From: an uncultured Mollicutes bacterium | GTDB taxonomy: Bacteria; Bacillota_I; Bacilli_A; Acholeplasmatales; JAEDCM01 | Direction: 5' to 3' | DNA length: 18,234 nucleotides | Assembly: GCA_947166335.1 (NCBI GenBank) | Contig: CAMVDS010000017.1 | Location: forward strand, 1 to 18,234 | In this document: positions 17,688-18,234 of the stretch, in pieces | Layout: each line of letters starts with the position of its first letter | How positions within the stretch are numbered: position 1 is the stretch's first letter | The notes under the pieces: generated by a model | Told to the model about the DNA's origin: nothing | The model's database searches: none | Seen by the model: the letters and a program-made list of their open reading frames with translations, nothing else | Made by a program: the position numbers and the translations under genes

Positions 17688-18234
17688 ATGAATAATAACT
17701 TAATTGAAGGTATTAATAATTTAATAGAATATAGAGAGTCTTTAGAAGAAAACGAATATGCTTATAGTATGGAATTAGAATCTGCTAAAGATAAAGGTGT
17801 AAACTTACAAAAATATTTTAAGAAGAATTATGCAATTAATAGGAAAGCTTCTCAACTATCTACACCAGGAGAACTTTCTAAAAAATATAATGAGTTTACA
17901 AAAAAAGAAACATTCGATAGAATGGTTGAAAAATGGCTTGGATTTTATAATGTAAAATATAATCGTGATGTAATTAATTTTAATAATGAAAAAGGTGACT
18001 CATTTAAAACGGCATATAGTGAATATAAAGAAGTATGCCAAGAAATAAAATATATTGAGTCTAGACCAAAAGTGATTGTTGGATTATTTGTTCCAGGAAT
18101 AGTTTTAACTTGTGTTGCTTTTATTTTGTTCTGTGTTTTTCAAGTGAGGAGTGAATTGGAATCGCAAGAAGAAAATATAGTTTTTATCGATTTAGTTAGA
18201 TTTCTTATCGTTGTTGCTCTTGGTGCAGCCGGCG
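17688..18234 (+). CDS. Unknown membrane protein, 5' part (runs off the window end)
   Basis: The frame is open from the ATG at 17688 to the last base (182 codons seen), so the gene continues beyond the window. GGGGGA lies about 8 bases before the ATG. The first 125 residues are hydrophilic and mainly helical in character, rich in Glu, Lys, Asn and Tyr, with no cysteine until about residue 116. A membrane helix follows at about 127-151 (starting VIVGLFVPGIVLTCVAFILF). After a short acidic loop (SELESQEEN), a second hydrophobic stretch begins near residue 163. I do not recognise a family. The layout fits a cytoplasmic N-domain anchored by membrane helices. No function can be given. Confidence 0.75.
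   Translation, partial: MNNNLIEGINNLIEYRESLEENEYAYSMELESAKDKGVNLQKYFKKNYAINRKASQLSTPGELSKKYNEFTKKETFDRMVEKWLGFYNVKYNRDVINFNNEKGDSFKTAYSEYKEVCQEIKYIESRPKVIVGLFVPGIVLTCVAFILFCVFQVRSELESQEENIVFIDLVRFLIVVALGAAG

Overview
This window looks like ordinary chromosome from a strongly AT-rich, Gram-positive-type bacterium of the low-GC Bacillota. It resembles a Bacilli lineage near Erysipelotrichales, RF39 or the Mollicutes border. This placement rests on gene order and style, not on a phylogeny. UGA is a stop here, not Trp: two genes (recX and the sensor kinase) end in TGA and the UGA-reading release factor RF2 is encoded. No transposase, phage gene, CRISPR array or other mobile element was seen.

Layout on the + strand. 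Positions 1-2134 hold the glycolytic pair gpmI (3' part only) and eno, one base apart, then a terminator. Positions 2229-3420 hold a promoter, a yybP-ykoY-type manganese riboswitch and a CaCA-family cation exchanger. Positions 3478-8895 correspond to the conserved Bacillota block comF - hpf - secA - prfB. Here the comF position holds a short zinc-finger protein that looks like a ComFC remnant, and a four-helix membrane protein of unknown function sits between hpf and secA. prfB overlaps the secA stop codon and lacks the usual programmed frameshift. Positions 8929-10986 carry an S41 (CtpA-type) membrane protease and recX. Positions 11047-14970 carry an OmpR-type response regulator, its sensor kinase and a large beta-solenoid surface lipoprotein of the Cthe_2159 type. 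Similar TCACA-type repeats lie in front of both the regulator and the lipoprotein, so the two-component system may control both.

Positions 14975-16008 are mostly on the - strand: a tRNA-Lys(CTT) with its own promoter and terminator, followed by a short-chain dehydrogenase whose -35 box lies inside the tRNA terminator. The two strands converge at a shared bidirectional terminator. Positions 16009-16140 are AT-rich and non-coding and hold a long-armed inverted repeat. NADP-type glutamate dehydrogenase (gdhA) and an unknown membrane protein cut by the window end finish the region.

No large unknown system is present. The most distinctive features are regulatory and compact: a riboswitch platform with two linked terminators, terminator hairpins that abut or contain the next gene's ribosome binding site, a palindrome over the hpf promoter, and the putative regulator repeats.
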